Below are positions 54,196 to 63,128 of a stretch of 64,000 nt of DNA, one piece after another. Within the stretch, counting starts at the first letter, position 1. The number at the start of each line of letters is the position of its first letter. Source of the stretch: Kistimonas asteriae (lineage in GTDB: Bacteria; Pseudomonadota; Gammaproteobacteria; Pseudomonadales; Endozoicomonadaceae); NCBI RefSeq assembly GCF_018263925.1, contig NZ_JAEVHF010000014.1:1-64000 (forward strand), given 5' to 3'. The translations under genes and the position numbers were made by a program. The notes below the pieces were generated by a model. The model was not told the DNA's origin. It saw only the letters and a program-made list of their open reading frames with translations, and searched no databases.

Positions 54196-56685
54196 ATGTC
54201 ACCGAATCTGCAGACTTTTATGGATAAACCGATCCAACTCAGCCGCTTTCTGTTCAACCTGCTGCGGCGGCTTATGTTTTTCTGGGTCAGAACCCGGGTA
54301 CAAAACAACACTGTTGAGGCACTCGGGCTCGACGCTGACAAACCTGTCATTTATGTACTGCAAAGCCGTTCTTTGTCTGACCTGCTGGTGTTGGACCGTG
54401 AATGCCAGAAAGCCGGCCTGCCCCGTCCTTATACACCACTGACAGGCCAGGCCATCAGTGAAAAGCACGCCTACTTTTTCCTTGCCCGCCCGGAAGGCCT
54501 GTTTCTGACGCGAGAGCGGATGTACCACTCTGACCGGCTGGTGCGACTGGTTAACGCGGTTGAAACCAATCACGATCAGGATGTACAGATTGTGCCTGTC
54601 AGCGTGTTCTGGGGACGGGCGCCTGACAAGGAAGACTCACCCCTGAAGCTACTGTTTGCCTGGAACTACAATGTTGGCAGTCGCTTCCGCAAATTTCTGG
54701 CGATCCTGATGCATGGCCGCCAGACTCTGGTGCACTTCAGCCCGGCACTGTCTCTACGTGAGATTGTTGACGAAGGACAGGACCATAACCGGACACTACG
54801 CAAGATCGGACGCATCCTCCGGGTTCACTTTCGGCAAATCCGTGCCTCCGTCCTTGGTCCTGACCTATCGCACCGGCGCATACTGGTCAACAGTATCATC
54901 AGCTCCGATACCGTGCGCAAAGTCATTACTGAACAGGCAGAAACCCGCAATATCCCCCTGGAAAAAGCCGAAGCCAAGGCCCGGGACTATGCCCGCGAGA
55001 TTGTCTCTGACTTCAGCCATTCCGCCATTCGCTTCCTGGACATACTCCTGACCTGGTTCTGGAACAAGATATACAACGGTGTGGACATCAATCACATCGA
55101 ACCGGTCCGAGACCTGGCAGGCAGCCATGAGCTGATTTATGTACCTTGCCACCGCAGCCATATCGACTACCTGCTGTTGTCCTATGTGCTGTATCACAAG
55201 GGGCTGCAGCCACCCCATATTGCGGCCGGCATAAACCTGAACATGCCACTGGTTGGCTCCCTGTTGCGTCGTTCCGGTGCATTCTTTATGCGTCGCAGTT
55301 TCAAGGACAATCCGCTCTATACTGCGGTATTCCACGAATACCTGCACACACTCTTCACCCGGGGGTTTCCAACCGAATACTTTGTCGAGGGCGGTCGCTC
55401 ACGAACCGGACGCACCCTGCGCCCCAAGACCGGCATGCTGTCCATCACCCTGCGCAGTTTCCTGCGAGACAGCCGCAAGCCGATCGCTTTTGTCCCGGTC
55501 TATATCGGTTATGAAAAGCTGCTGGAAGTGAACACCTACCTGGGTGAACTTCATGGCAAGACCAAGAAAAAAGAATCGCCGCTGGACATTATTCGCACCG
55601 TCGCGGGTCTGAAAAACAGCTTCGGCCATGCCTATGTCAACTTTGGCGAGCCCATACTGCTGGATCAGTTCCTTAACCAGGTACAACCGGCCTGGCAAGC
55701 GCAGGACTATGGCGATAATCCTCGTCCTGCCTGGCTGTGGGACACGACGAATCAGCTCGGCACCCTGATTGCCAGCCGTATCAACAGTGCCGCCGCCATC
55801 AACCCGGTCAACCTGGTCGCCATGGTGCTGCTGAGCTCTCCCCGCCATGCGCTGGGAGAAGAAGAGCTGGTGATCCAGCTGGAAGCCTGTCAGGAACTGC
55901 TCGCCAAGGTACCCTACAACAGCCATACCACCCAGCCGGTGGGTATGTCCGGCCAGGATATGATCCGCTATGTGGAATCCATGAAAATGGTTTACCGGCA
56001 GACGGACAGCCTGGGCGATATCATCCGGATGGATGACCGCAATGCAGTCCTGATGACCTATTACCGCAACAATATCCTGCACCTGTTTGCCATCCCCTCG
56101 CTGATCAGCCGGATGTTTGCCAACAGCCACGCCATTGAGCAGCAGGAAGTCATCAATTTCTGCCGGATTCTGTATCCCTACCTGAAATCCGAGCTGTTCC
56201 TTCAGTGGGATATTGAAGCGCTGGACGAGATCGTCAAACACTGGCTCTCCGCCATGGCAGAAGCCGGCCTGCTGACGGTGGACGGCACCCTGCTGCGACG
56301 TCCGGAATCCGGCAGCACCGGCTTCATTACACTAACTATCCTGTCGCGTCCGATCCAACAGGCTCTTGAGCGTTTCTATGTTGTGATCAGTCTGATGCTG
56401 CGTAACGGGTCCGGCGAAGTCGATGCGGAATCCCTGGAAGGCCAGAGCCGGGATATGGCGCAACGGTTGTCCATCATTCACGGCCTCAATGCGCCGGAAT
56501 TCTTTGATAAAACGCTGTTCCGGCACTTTATTGAGGAATTGCAACACAATGGCGTTGTTCGCATTAATGCTGACAACCAGCTGGAGTTTGGTGAGGAGAT
56601 TGCGGTGGTCGCACGTGACGCCCGTCGGGTGTTACCCAGTGAGATCCGTCACAGCATTCTTCAGGTGACACACGCAGGTAGCTAA
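54196..56685 (+). CDS. plsB: Glycerol-3-phosphate O-acyltransferase
   Basis: A roughly 829-residue membrane-bound enzyme starting phospholipid synthesis by acylating glycerol-3-phosphate at position 1. The HX4D catalytic motif is in VPCHRSHIDYLLLSYVLYH, the glycerol-phosphate site in FVEGGRSRTGRTL, and AFVPVYIGYEKLLEV and AYVNFGEPI follow. The start is uncertain among TTG 54127 and ATG 54154, 54196 or 54220; the conserved part begins near LSRFLFNLLRRLMFFWV. The C-terminus is typical. Confidence 0.93.
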   Translation: MSPNLQTFMDKPIQLSRFLFNLLRRLMFFWVRTRVQNNTVEALGLDADKPVIYVLQSRSLSDLLVLDRECQKAGLPRPYTPLTGQAISEKHAYFFLARPEGLFLTRERMYHSDRLVRLVNAVETNHDQDVQIVPVSVFWGRAPDKEDSPLKLLFAWNYNVGSRFRKFLAILMHGRQTLVHFSPALSLREIVDEGQDHNRTLRKIGRILRVHFRQIRASVLGPDLSHRRILVNSIISSDTVRKVITEQAETRNIPLEKAEAKARDYAREIVSDFSHSAIRFLDILLTWFWNKIYNGVDINHIEPVRDLAGSHELIYVPCHRSHIDYLLLSYVLYHKGLQPPHIAAGINLNMPLVGSLLRRSGAFFMRRSFKDNPLYTAVFHEYLHTLFTRGFPTEYFVEGGRSRTGRTLRPKTGMLSITLRSFLRDSRKPIAFVPVYIGYEKLLEVNTYLGELHGKTKKKESPLDIIRTVAGLKNSFGHAYVNFGEPILLDQFLNQVQPAWQAQDYGDNPRPAWLWDTTNQLGTLIASRINSAAAINPVNLVAMVLLSSPRHALGEEELVIQLEACQELLAKVPYNSHTTQPVGMSGQDMIRYVESMKMVYRQTDSLGDIIRMDDRNAVLMTYYRNNILHLFAIPSLISRMFANSHAIEQQEVINFCRILYPYLKSELFLQWDIEALDEIVKHWLSAMAEAGLLTVDGTLLRRPESGSTGFITLTILSRPIQQALERFYVVISLMLRNGSGEVDAESLEGQSRDMAQRLSIIHGLNAPEFFDKTLFRHFIEELQHNGVVRINADNQLEFGEEIAVVARDARRVLPSEIRHSILQVTHAGS

Positions 56686-56692
56686 CCTGCGT
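56672..56692 (+). terminator. Hairpin overlapping the plsB stop
   Basis: ACGCAGGT and ACCTGCGT pair around AGCTA with the TAA stop inside the structure, located between the convergent plsB and receiver genes. No T run is present. Confidence 0.45.
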
Positions 56693-56715
56693 TCTTACAT
56701 GTGGCGGTCGCGACG

Positions 56716-57285
56716 TTAGCGTCTATGGCGCCGCCACTTGACTTTGTCAATGGCTTCATCCCAAATCCCCTGGGTAATACCGGGGTAAACACGTTCAAGA
56801 TCACTGATTGCACTGTGGCTATAGACCTTATGATCCAGAATATAGTCTTTCTCTGACCTTTCGGGCTTCGCCGTTTTCTGTTTCTTCGAGGTTCTGATCA
56901 CATCATCAGCAGTCTTCAGCAGCTTATCGTCCTGATAGGGTCGCGTCATAAAGTGTATGGCGTCCGATTGATGAGTATCATGCGCCACTGCTTTCATATC
57001 ACTGAAGCTACTGAGTACCAGTCCAGCCAGCCCCGGCTTTATCCCCTGCATTTCCTGAATCAGCATGACACCATTCTTATCCTTAAGCCGGTAACCACTC
57101 ACCACCAGGTCAAACACCTGCCGTTTAACCTGCGTCAATGCATCCCGCCAGGTCAGGGCCACTTCACACCCATAGCCTCGTGATGACAGCAGGTTGCGCA
57201 ACGTCTCTACCGGTTTGGGATTGTCATCAACCAGCAGCACACGATAACGATAACTGCGACTACTCATGTTCGCCCCCGACATCAT
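56716..57285 (-). CDS. Degenerate receiver-domain protein at the end of the Wsp operon
   Basis: A 189-residue protein with an N-terminal receiver fold (residues 13-130) and a C-terminal tail of about 60 residues. The acidic pair LLVDDNPK is kept, but the phospho-acceptor Asp is Gly64 (FDLVVSGYRL) and the conserved Lys is Arg115 (FMTRPYQ). Such pseudo-receivers act without phosphorylation, often by protein binding. The start overlaps wspR by ATGA, so it is co-translated. The tail (KDYILDHKVYSHSAISDLER) has no family I can name. No DNA-binding domain. Confidence 0.85.
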   Translation of the reverse strand: MMSGANMSSRSYRYRVLLVDDNPKPVETLRNLLSSRGYGCEVALTWRDALTQVKRQVFDLVVSGYRLKDKNGVMLIQEMQGIKPGLAGLVLSSFSDMKAVAHDTHQSDAIHFMTRPYQDDKLLKTADDVIRTSKKQKTAKPERSEKDYILDHKVYSHSAISDLERVYPGITQGIWDEAIDKVKWRRHRR

Positions 57286-58325
57286 GATGATGCACTATTC
57301 CCCTCAGCCGATTCAGACGCCTTGACGACCTGGTTTCGGCCCTGTTCCTTGGCTTCATACAGGGCTTCATCCGCCTGCTTGATCAGCTGCTCTGTTTCAA
57401 TATCGCCCGGCGCTGGAATACAGCTTGCGACACCCAGGCTAATGGTGACCCATTCACACACCTGAGACTTGGCATTCTCCAGATGAAGTGCTTCAACCGT
57501 ACTGCGCAGCTCCTCACCAACACTGGCAGCCCCCTCCAGATCCGTCCCGGGCAGCAATACCGCAAATTCTTCCCCGCCATAACGGGCGACCATATCAGCC
57601 GGACGCTTGAGACAACCGGATAGCGCCTTGGCCACCCGGCGTAACACTTCGTCACCATGCTGATGGCCATAATGGTCATTGCACTTCTTAAAGAAATCGA
57701 TATCCATCATGATCAGGGACAGCGGAGCGCTATCCCGGGTTGCCCGATCCCACTCGGTATCAATCGTTTCCTGGAAGGTACGGCGGTTAGGAATACCGGT
57801 CAGGCCATCCATACTGGCCAGCTGTTGCAGTTTGATATTACTGGCCGCCAGCTTACGCTGACTGATATCCAGTGCCCTGAAAGCCTCATCACGCTGCAGC
57901 AACCGGATATAGCATTGTGAGTGATAACGAATCCTCGCCAATAACTCGATGGATTCCGGCAGTTTGATCAGGTAATCATTGCCGCCGGCACTGAAAATAT
58001 CCGCTTTCAGCTTGGCATCATCTTTCATCGATAGTGCCAATACCGGTACGGACTTCGTCGCCTCACTGACCCGGAGGTAACGCAACAGCGTCAAGCCATC
58101 AATATCCGGCATCACCATATCGAGCAGGATCACCGTTGGCTTGAGCTGCTCGGCCACATCCAGGGCAGTACTGGCATCCGCGCAATAATGCATGCGCAGA
58201 TCGTCTTCCCCCTCAACCATCAGACGCAGGGCTTCCGCCACCATGGGGTCATCATCAACCAGCAGCACCAGGCAGTGATCCTGTGTGTCAACCAGATTAC
58301 CGGCTGAGTTGTCATCGGTTATCAC
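57282..58325 (-). CDS. wspR: WspR-like response regulator diguanylate cyclase
   Basis: A 347-residue REC-GGDEF protein making cyclic di-GMP when phosphorylated. Receiver Asp69 in VILLDMVMPDIDG; GGDEF active site YGGEEF at 249-254; inhibitory I-site RPAD at 241-244, so product inhibition is expected. A linker coiled coil (RLLQRDEAFRALDISQRKLA) joins the two. The order and domain make-up are those of Pseudomonas WspR, which promotes biofilm. ATGA overlap with wspF. Confidence 0.93.
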   Translation of the reverse strand: MITDDNSAGNLVDTQDHCLVLLVDDDPMVAEALRLMVEGEDDLRMHYCADASTALDVAEQLKPTVILLDMVMPDIDGLTLLRYLRVSEATKSVPVLALSMKDDAKLKADIFSAGGNDYLIKLPESIELLARIRYHSQCYIRLLQRDEAFRALDISQRKLAASNIKLQQLASMDGLTGIPNRRTFQETIDTEWDRATRDSAPLSLIMMDIDFFKKCNDHYGHQHGDEVLRRVAKALSGCLKRPADMVARYGGEEFAVLLPGTDLEGAASVGEELRSTVEALHLENAKSQVCEWVTISLGVASCIPAPGDIETEQLIKQADEALYEAKEQGRNQVVKASESAEGNSASS

Positions 58326-59374
58326 AGGCGTCTCCCTCCCTGACTATTTGCACCGTTCCGGGGCAAAGTGATCACCTCACGTAACCGTCGGCCAATGTCC
58401 TGCGGTGTCATAATGTCATCGGCAGCACCGCGCTGAATCGCATCCTGCGGCATGCCATACACCGCGCAACTGGCTTCATTCTGGGCAAAAGTGTGATATC
58501 CCAGCCGCCTGAGGGCCAGTAGCCCCCTGCCACCATCACGCCCCATCCCCGTCAATAAAACCGCCATCATCCGGTCGCGCCAGTACTGACCGGCACTGCA
58601 GAAAAATTCATCAACGGAGGGCCGGTAAGGATTTTCAACTGGTTCACGGGTATACGCCAGCCTGCCTGTCGGATCCATCACCAGGTGATCATTCGTTTTT
58701 GCCAGCAGCACCGTGCCCGCTTCAGGCTTTTCTCCGCCCTGGATGATACGGGTTGGCATCGGAATTTGTGAATTCAGCCACTCCGCCATACCGGAGGCAT
58801 ACTCTTCGTCCACATGCTGAACAATCACGACCGCCGCCGGTAAATCAACCGGCAGTTCTGCCAGCAGAAGGGCTACCGCACCAGGGCCGCCTGTCGAGCA
58901 ACCAATCGCTATCAGCATGTCTGAGTTCTGGGGAACCTGTTGCCTTGCCGGAGTACCGGCTCTGGAGGTACCTGTTCCACCGAACTCGTCATCCTGGACA
59001 AGCGTTCTGACCGACTTCATCTTGCTGAGAAAATGGGCAATGCTATCCGCCTGATCAGAAGGCATTTCCACGGCATCCAGCGCACCGACAGACAATGCCT
59101 TGAAGATACCGGCACTTTTGTGCTCCGCAGTGGTGATAATGACAATGGCGCAGGGGTTGTCTTTCATGATATTGCGGGTGACCGCCACCCCGTCCTCTTT
59201 GCCTGGCAGCGTCAACGCCATGAGAATCAACTCAGGTTTCTGGTTCAGGCAACGGCGGATTGCGGCAGGGCCATTACTGACTTCCCAAAGTACCTGCCAG
59301 CCCAGTTTATCACGCACCAGGCGGGCCAGTTTCTCGCGCTGCACTAATTCCGGCTCGACAATCCCTATCCTCAT
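58322..59374 (-). CDS. wspF: WspF-like CheB methylesterase with degenerate receiver
   Basis: A 350-residue CheB. The C-terminal methylesterase is intact: nucleophile Ser160 (GCSTGGP), His187 (VQHVDEEY) and Asp280 (GMGRDGGRG). The N-terminal receiver lacks the phospho-acceptor: position 53 is Ala in LILMALTLPGKEDG, and the acidic pocket is EPE instead of two Asp. Normally phosphorylated WspF demethylates WspA and turns the system off; here that switch cannot work by the standard mechanism. ATGA overlap with wspE. Confidence 0.92.
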   Translation of the reverse strand: MRIGIVEPELVQREKLARLVRDKLGWQVLWEVSNGPAAIRRCLNQKPELILMALTLPGKEDGVAVTRNIMKDNPCAIVIITTAEHKSAGIFKALSVGALDAVEMPSDQADSIAHFLSKMKSVRTLVQDDEFGGTGTSRAGTPARQQVPQNSDMLIAIGCSTGGPGAVALLLAELPVDLPAAVVIVQHVDEEYASGMAEWLNSQIPMPTRIIQGGEKPEAGTVLLAKTNDHLVMDPTGRLAYTREPVENPYRPSVDEFFCSAGQYWRDRMMAVLLTGMGRDGGRGLLALRRLGYHTFAQNEASCAVYGMPQDAIQRGAADDIMTPQDIGRRLREVITLPRNGANSQGGRRL

Positions 59375-62325
59375 GGGTTCATGCCATCCCCGCTGCTTCG
59401 GGTCTCGTCAGACTGTGCATTGCCAATAAGGTCCTTGACGGTACTGATAAAAGTTTCATCCATGAAACTGCCCTTGGTGAGGTAATGATCAGCGCCGACT
59501 TCCATCCCCCGCTTACGGTCAGATTCCCGGTCTTTGTAGGAAATGATAATGACCGGCAGATGCTGCATGTGGTGCTCACTGCGAATGTGCGAAATGAACT
59601 CAAATCCATCCATGCGCGGCATGTCGATATCGGAAATCACCAGGTCATATTCATTCATCCGTACGGCATTCCAGCCGTCCGCACCGTCAACGGCAATATC
59701 CACCCGGTAACCGTTGTCTTCCAGCAGACTACGCTCCAGCTCTCGAACCGTCATGGAATCATCGACCACCAGCACCCGTTTGGCCGAAGCAGCCCGTTCA
59801 TCATCCGTGGTACCACTGTCGCATTTATCCACCCGACCACCGGCAACCAGACGCTCTATGGAGATCACCAGATCGTCCGCATCCAGAATCAGTATCGGCG
59901 TCCCATCATCCAGGAATGCGGCCGAACTGATATCCTTGATTTTGCCCATGCGAGGGTCAATGGGGCGTTCAACCAGGGTGGTTTCACCAATCACGGAATC
60001 GACGGTCATGGCGTACTGATGTGAACCCCGCCCCAAAACAATGGCTTCCTGTCGACCCTCAGGGTGTTGTTTTTCGGCTAACTCCAGTAGTTGGTGGGCA
60101 TTCACCAGCCCCAGCTGAACCCCACTGCTGTCACGCAGATACTGGCGGTTCTCAAGTATGTTCACAGCGTCAGAGGTGAAGGTCAGCACCTTGTTGAGCG
60201 GGCCAACCGGCAGGGCATAATAGAAACCCGACACTTCCACCACGACACAACGCAGCATGGACAATGTCAGCGGCAGGAGCAGCTCAAAACAGCAACCCTT
60301 GCCTTCTTCCGAGTGGATCACGATACGGCCACGCAGTTCCTGCACCATCTCATGAATCAAATCCATGCCTACACCGCGGCCAGACACCGTGGTCACCTTG
60401 TCTTTCAGTGAAAAATTGGGCAACAGCAGGAATTCATACAATTCGGTATCAGACATATTGGCCACCATATCTTCGGTCGCCATGTTCTTCTTGAGGATGG
60501 AAGCCCTTAGCTTCTCACGATTCACGCCGCCCCCATCGTCCTTGACAGTCACCACTAACAGGCCCGCTTTATGGCTCGCCTCAACTACGATGTGGCCTTC
60601 TTCAGGCTTACCGCACGCCAGGCGTGCATCCGTCGTTTCCAGCCCATGATCAAGGGCATTCTGGATCAGGTGGGTCAGTGGTACATTGAGCCGTTCAAGG
60701 ATATCCCGGTCAACCTGGGTGTTCTCCCCCCGGATTTCCAGGCGGGCTCTCTTACCCAGTTTTTGGGATACCGTACGCGCCAGACGCAGCAATCCCTGTG
60801 TCCCTTCCTTGAAAGGACGCATACGATGTCCGAGCGTCTCGCGCACCAGCTTATCGGTCAGCCCGGTGGTTTTGCGCTCATAATCCTCAAGCACCTCACA
60901 GTTGTGATCGACCGCTTCCTCAATTGCGAGGGATTCCCGCATCAGTTCTGTCAGGTAGTGCCGGTCACTCTCATCAATCTGATAGCTTTTCAACAAGGCG
61001 ACACACTTCTCAACGACCTGGTTCATGGTGCGGGCATTGCGTCGCAGCTTGATATTTTCCTGCCAGAACTTTTTCAGCTGGCGGGACTCAACGGACAACT
61101 CACCAGCCAGTCCGATGACCTTGTTCAGTTTTTCAGCATTTACACGGATGACACGTTCTGCGACGGCTTCTTCGCCATCCGCACTGCCAACATCACTGGA
61201 TTCACTGACTTCCTCAACGACGTCTGGCGCCGGCTGACGCTCACTACTGACTTCTTTGGCCTTGAAACTCCCGGGATCTGTCAGCACCTTGCCCAGCTCT
61301 TTATTGAGTGACTGGTACTGCGTCATGGCCGCCTGATCAATACCACTTTGCTGCGTCGCCTGCTCTGACAGCTGCACAATGCTGTCCACACCTTTCAGCA
61401 GTAAATCAGTATGGTTGCTGTTAATGGTAATCTGTTGTTTCTGGGCGCTGACGAAGATATCTTCCAGGGTGTGCGCCAACTGCATGACCGGATCGATATC
61501 CGCCAGACGGGCGCCACCCTTGATGGTATGCGCCATACGCATCATGGTCTCAAGCCGTTGCGGCGAATTCAGCCCCTGCTCCAGTTCCAGCAGGTGCCGG
61601 GTCAGCACCTCAACCCGCTCTTCCAGCTCTTTCCAGAAAAAAGAGCGCATTTTCAAAATGGCCGGCGTGACTTCTTTTGAGGGTGCCGGTTCAGGTGGTT
61701 GCTCTGCAACCGGTTCTTCTGTTGAAGGTGAAGGCGCAGACTCAGCCTGCTCCGCACCCTTTTCCGTTGTTTCCTGTTCAGCCTCCACCTGCTGCGACGA
61801 ATCATCATCAGGTAACGTCACGGCCTTCGAATCAGCAGCTTCAGGCGCCTTTTGGGCTGTTGCCGGTGTTGTCGCCAGTTGAGAACTGAGATCCGACGCT
61901 TCGCGAATCAGTTCAACACTGATCTTCTCCTTGCTGACCGCTTCACGGGCAATGGCGCACAGGCAGTCGCAAGCCTTGGACAAGGTAGGTAACTGTTTTT
62001 TGATGGCTGCTTGCTGCTCTCTGCGCGCCTCTGAGACATCCTGACACCAGTTTTCACAGTAGAATTCACACCACTGCAGCATCGCGTCCAGCAACCCCAT
62101 GGCATTGGTGACCTTGGCCAGTTTGGCGCCACCACGAACCGTACGGACCGACGTGGCCATTTCGGTCAGGTCGACCCGCTCAATCCCGGCACTGGATTTC
62201 AGTTTCAAGAGTTCCTGAAACTTACTGGTCTGCTTGTCAACTTCAGTCTGAAGCAGCTTACGAGCAGCCATAGCCGGATTGTTTTTCTTTGACTTGCCCT
62301 GTTTCTTGGCGTCCTTGTCTGTCAT
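59371..62325 (-). CDS. wspE: WspE-like hybrid CheA histidine kinase with C-terminal receiver
   Basis: A 984-residue kinase. A first Hpt-like segment (residues 30-125) has Arg61 (SVRTVRGGAK) where the phospho-His would be. A second Hpt (225-330) has H266 in AHTIKGGAR. A Glu/Pro-rich linker precedes it. The CheA core has HLIQNALDHGLE, DDGGGVNREKL and GRGVGMDLIHEM; the CheW-like domain follows; the final receiver has Asp899 in LVISDIDMPRMDG. It phosphorylates WspR and WspF in the Wsp pathway. A Pro/Lys-rich start is unusual. Confidence 0.93.
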   Translation of the reverse strand: MTDKDAKKQGKSKKNNPAMAARKLLQTEVDKQTSKFQELLKLKSSAGIERVDLTEMATSVRTVRGGAKLAKVTNAMGLLDAMLQWCEFYCENWCQDVSEARREQQAAIKKQLPTLSKACDCLCAIAREAVSKEKISVELIREASDLSSQLATTPATAQKAPEAADSKAVTLPDDDSSQQVEAEQETTEKGAEQAESAPSPSTEEPVAEQPPEPAPSKEVTPAILKMRSFFWKELEERVEVLTRHLLELEQGLNSPQRLETMMRMAHTIKGGARLADIDPVMQLAHTLEDIFVSAQKQQITINSNHTDLLLKGVDSIVQLSEQATQQSGIDQAAMTQYQSLNKELGKVLTDPGSFKAKEVSSERQPAPDVVEEVSESSDVGSADGEEAVAERVIRVNAEKLNKVIGLAGELSVESRQLKKFWQENIKLRRNARTMNQVVEKCVALLKSYQIDESDRHYLTELMRESLAIEEAVDHNCEVLEDYERKTTGLTDKLVRETLGHRMRPFKEGTQGLLRLARTVSQKLGKRARLEIRGENTQVDRDILERLNVPLTHLIQNALDHGLETTDARLACGKPEEGHIVVEASHKAGLLVVTVKDDGGGVNREKLRASILKKNMATEDMVANMSDTELYEFLLLPNFSLKDKVTTVSGRGVGMDLIHEMVQELRGRIVIHSEEGKGCCFELLLPLTLSMLRCVVVEVSGFYYALPVGPLNKVLTFTSDAVNILENRQYLRDSSGVQLGLVNAHQLLELAEKQHPEGRQEAIVLGRGSHQYAMTVDSVIGETTLVERPIDPRMGKIKDISSAAFLDDGTPILILDADDLVISIERLVAGGRVDKCDSGTTDDERAASAKRVLVVDDSMTVRELERSLLEDNGYRVDIAVDGADGWNAVRMNEYDLVISDIDMPRMDGFEFISHIRSEHHMQHLPVIIISYKDRESDRKRGMEVGADHYLTKGSFMDETFISTVKDLIGNAQSDETRSSGDGMNP

Positions 62326-62338
62326 AACACTTTGTCCA

Positions 62339-63076
62339 TTATTTCATGGCTTGTTCCAGGCCATAGAGCAGCAGGCTTGCATCCAGTAAACCCACCAATG
62401 TGCCCTCCAGTTCCAACAATCCGATGCTGTATTTCTGCACCGCCTTGCTGACCGTGGACGGTAACGGCATGACTTTGTCAGCACTGTACCTCGACTGTCC
62501 CCAGACCTCATCCACCTCAACAACGAGTGGCTTGTCTGATTTTCCCAGTGTCACCATTCTGGGGTAGGCCTTGTTGATTTTTCCCGGCCCGTTATCGGTA
62601 TCCTGTGGTTGACTGGCTGAAATACCCAGAAGCTTTGCCAGGGAAACTACAACCAATGCATCCCCATCAATATTGGCAATGCCATTGATCCCCTTGTTGC
62701 TCCTGTGCGGCACCCAACAACACGGCTGCGGTTTCAGAATATTGCCCACCATGGCCGTATCCAGCGCAAACCACTCATCGCCCAGGCGAAACAGGGTCAC
62801 CTTGCGCAATCCCGCCTCCGTCTGGACCTTGGCCTTGCGGTACAGTTCACTGTACTGCTGCATTTCCTGCTCATCGGCCAGTGCCTGCCCGGCCAGGCAA
62901 TGCCGGCCGGCCTGCACATAGGTGGGACAGTTACGGCAGTGAATGACGTCCTTTAACTCTGGGCAGGTGGCGCCATTCGTCGCCCAGACGCCGATTCGTT
63001 GCCAGCAGGCATCAATGGATTCCCGTGAATCCGCATCTGTCTGGATCAATTCCGAAGATGACTCTTCTTCCGCCAT
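62339..63076 (-). CDS. wspD: WspD-like CheW adaptor with N-terminal Cys cluster
   Basis: A 245-residue CheW protein linking the receptor to the kinase. The N-terminal part has a Cys pattern CWQRIGVW...TCPELKDVIHCRNCP with four Cys in about 40 residues, typical of WspD-type adaptors and perhaps metal- or redox-sensing. The CheW domain begins near KVTLFRLGDEWFALDTAMVG. Thirteen bases separate it from wspE. Confidence 0.9.
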   Translation of the reverse strand: MAEEESSSELIQTDADSRESIDACWQRIGVWATNGATCPELKDVIHCRNCPTYVQAGRHCLAGQALADEQEMQQYSELYRKAKVQTEAGLRKVTLFRLGDEWFALDTAMVGNILKPQPCCWVPHRSNKGINGIANIDGDALVVVSLAKLLGISASQPQDTDNGPGKINKAYPRMVTLGKSDKPLVVEVDEVWGQSRYSADKVMPLPSTVSKAVQKYSIGLLELEGTLVGLLDASLLLYGLEQAMK

Positions 63077-63128
63077 ACCTAACTCCTTTTACAGCACACC
63101 TGCCCTGCGATGTCCTCTGTCAAAATAC

